Below, piece by piece: positions 62,909-64,000 of a stretch of 64,000 bases of DNA. Source of the stretch: an uncultured Duncaniella sp. Its GTDB lineage: Bacteria > Bacteroidota > Bacteroidia > Bacteroidales > Muribaculaceae. The translations under genes were made by a program, and so were the position numbers. Where the stretch lies: positions 310,001-374,000 of the forward strand of contig CAJTQR010000004.1 in assembly GCA_910578515.1 (NCBI GenBank), read 5' to 3'. The stretch's first letter is position 1; the number at the start of each line of letters is the position of its first letter. The notes beneath the pieces were generated by a model. The model was not told where the DNA came from. It saw nothing but the letters and a program-made list of their open reading frames with translations, and did not search any database.

Positions 62909-64000
62909 ATGCTATTTAGAAGAACCATGCCAATCATGTTGGCAACTCTTGTCGCATCATCATGTCAAGTAGACAGGATTGATGTTCCTGCCGATGAGCT
63001 CTATACCCGCGAGTTCATCAAGGAATTCGGGATATGCGACCCGAAGCAGGATTGGAACGCCGCCACTCCCGTGACAGCAAAGGTTGACGCATCAACCATA
63101 CCGGGCACATCCACAATTTACATCTACGACCGCATGCCGGGCGCCGAAGGGTGTCAGCTTGCCGCTGAATTTTCAGCCAAAACAGCCGATTTCACATTCG
63201 ACTTCGGAAAACACCTCACCCGAGCTTACGTGCAGGCATTTGATGCCGACGGACGTATGCTGCTCTCCTCCTACCTCCCCATTTCAAACTCAACCATGCT
63301 TATCTCCAGGTCCCGCAGCCTCTCGCGCGCATCGGAGACACCTGACATAACTCTTATAGACTTCAAAACTTTTGACGATGGCAATACATATTTCAAATCC
63401 ATAGGGAGCTTTAACCACACATTAAATGACTACTGGAACCAGCACTCTGAATTTATGGAAGGGAGCGAACCTGAGTGGCAGAAATACCTGAATGTTTTCA
63501 ACATATATGGAATGTCGAGAAATGGCAATGATTACATCAACAATTTTTACCGTGGCACATATTCCACCGTCGACGATTCCCGCACCACAGCCGATTTAGC
63601 AGCAATTGTAGGCTCAGCCGGCGTGTTTCACGAACATGTAGGGCAAAACGCATCGGGAAACAATGAGTGCAATCTCCATAAATATCACGACCTCCTTGCT
63701 CCTGAGGATGGTGTAATCTACGACGCCCCTAATGGCGAAGTCACACTTGAATACATGTACGGAGCTGCCGCCTTCCACAACTCATTCGGTTATTTCTATT
63801 ACCGCGAAGGCGCCACTACCGAGGAGATATTAGCAGCCCCGAAATTCATATTAATGCTCGATGCCACCCCCTGGGGTAACACCCAACGACTCGACAACGG
63901 GAATGTGGACAGCAACTGGCAACCAATCGCGGCATGGACTGCAGATAAGATGCTAAACGAAAAGGGCACACTCCCCAGCGATGATATAGCGGATTATGAA
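62909..64000 (+). CDS. Lipoprotein with DPxQDWN-type N-terminal region (C-terminus cut off by window edge)
   Basis: The frame from the ATG at 62909 is open to the window end (364 codons). A short lipoprotein signal (MLFRRTMPIMLATLVASSC, Cys19) is followed by FIKEFGICDPKQDWNAATPV, a sequence style found at the N-terminus of many Bacteroidales surface lipoproteins, often with LruC or DUF4842 domains further on. The remainder is rich in Asn, Tyr and Asp (INNFYRGTYSTVDDSRTTAD). Function is unknown. An out-of-frame ORF inside it is a shadow. Confidence 0.82.
   Translation, partial: MLFRRTMPIMLATLVASSCQVDRIDVPADELYTREFIKEFGICDPKQDWNAATPVTAKVDASTIPGTSTIYIYDRMPGAEGCQLAAEFSAKTADFTFDFGKHLTRAYVQAFDADGRMLLSSYLPISNSTMLISRSRSLSRASETPDITLIDFKTFDDGNTYFKSIGSFNHTLNDYWNQHSEFMEGSEPEWQKYLNVFNIYGMSRNGNDYINNFYRGTYSTVDDSRTTADLAAIVGSAGVFHEHVGQNASGNNECNLHKYHDLLAPEDGVIYDAPNGEVTLEYMYGAAAFHNSFGYFYYREGATTEEILAAPKFILMLDATPWGNTQRLDNGNVDSNWQPIAAWTADKMLNEKGTLPSDDIADYE

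Noticed and set aside
1..64000. CRISPR arrays, tRNA/rRNA genes, insertion sequences, prophage, origin of replication
   Set aside because: Looked for regularly spaced repeats, CCA-ending cloverleafs, transposase or integrase frames and DnaA-box clusters; none could be supported.

Overview
The window looks like a chromosomal segment of a gut Bacteroidales bacterium, most likely a Muribaculaceae (S24-7) relative. The reasons are two tandem SusC/SusD pairs, Bacteroidetes-type promoters (TTTG about 19-20 nt upstream of TAnnTTTG), a general lack of Shine-Dalgarno sequences, many lipoproteins with short lipoboxes, DUF6089 and DUF6242 genes beside uppS and bamA, and a sodium-pumping methylmalonyl-CoA decarboxylase operon. 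Family-level taxonomy is inference. I saw no tRNA, rRNA, CRISPR array, insertion sequence, prophage or origin.

Layout. 1-7.7 kb (minus): an envelope operon (DUF6242 lipoprotein, DUF6089 barrel, uppS, bamA running off the left edge) and dnaG. 7.9-11.2 kb (plus): thrS-infC-rpmI-rplT. 11.3-12.6 kb: metY with a strong terminator. 12.9-19.1 kb: leucine operon leuA-leuC-leuD-second synthase-leuB, closed by a near-perfect terminator. 19.2-22.9 kb (minus): HdeD-like membrane protein, an anchored solute-binding protein whose start codon abuts a perfect 20-bp inverted repeat, and a putative porin. 23.3-26.3 kb (plus): an ECF-type sigma factor fused in one polypeptide to a transmembrane segment, a low-complexity linker and an outer-membrane beta-barrel, followed by a serpin lipoprotein. 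26.5-31.1 kb (minus): an MntA/HepT-type toxin-antitoxin pair, guaA and a large secreted protein of unknown function. 31.4-41.3 kb (plus): susC-susD-susC-susD. 41.5-45.9 kb: KdsC-like phosphatase, queuosine-precursor transporter, YjjG-like nucleotidase, HU, a 29-residue basic COX24-type protein and RNase G. 46.2-53.3 kb: L-arabinose catabolism (mutarotase, sodium symporter, araD, araA, FGGY kinase). 53.6-54.0 kb: small lipoprotein. 54.2-58.8 kb: methylmalonyl-CoA epimerase and the membrane decarboxylase. 59.2-64.0 kb: small hypothetical gene, tcdA, NhaD antiporter with a structured leader, a lipoprotein and a partial lipoprotein leaving the right edge.

How the genes fit together. Sugar capture across the outer membrane (SusCD), sodium-driven uptake of arabinose-type sugars, the ara pathway, sodium-pumping methylmalonyl-CoA decarboxylation at the end of the succinate-propionate route, and an NhaD antiporter make a coherent sodium-based fermentative physiology. 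The least ordinary item is the sigma/transmembrane/beta-barrel fusion next to a serpin. As written it could connect the outer membrane or periplasm directly to transcription without a separate anti-sigma factor, with an envelope protease inhibitor as its likely co-transcribed partner. All functions here are read from sequence motifs and recalled family knowledge; no database search was run.
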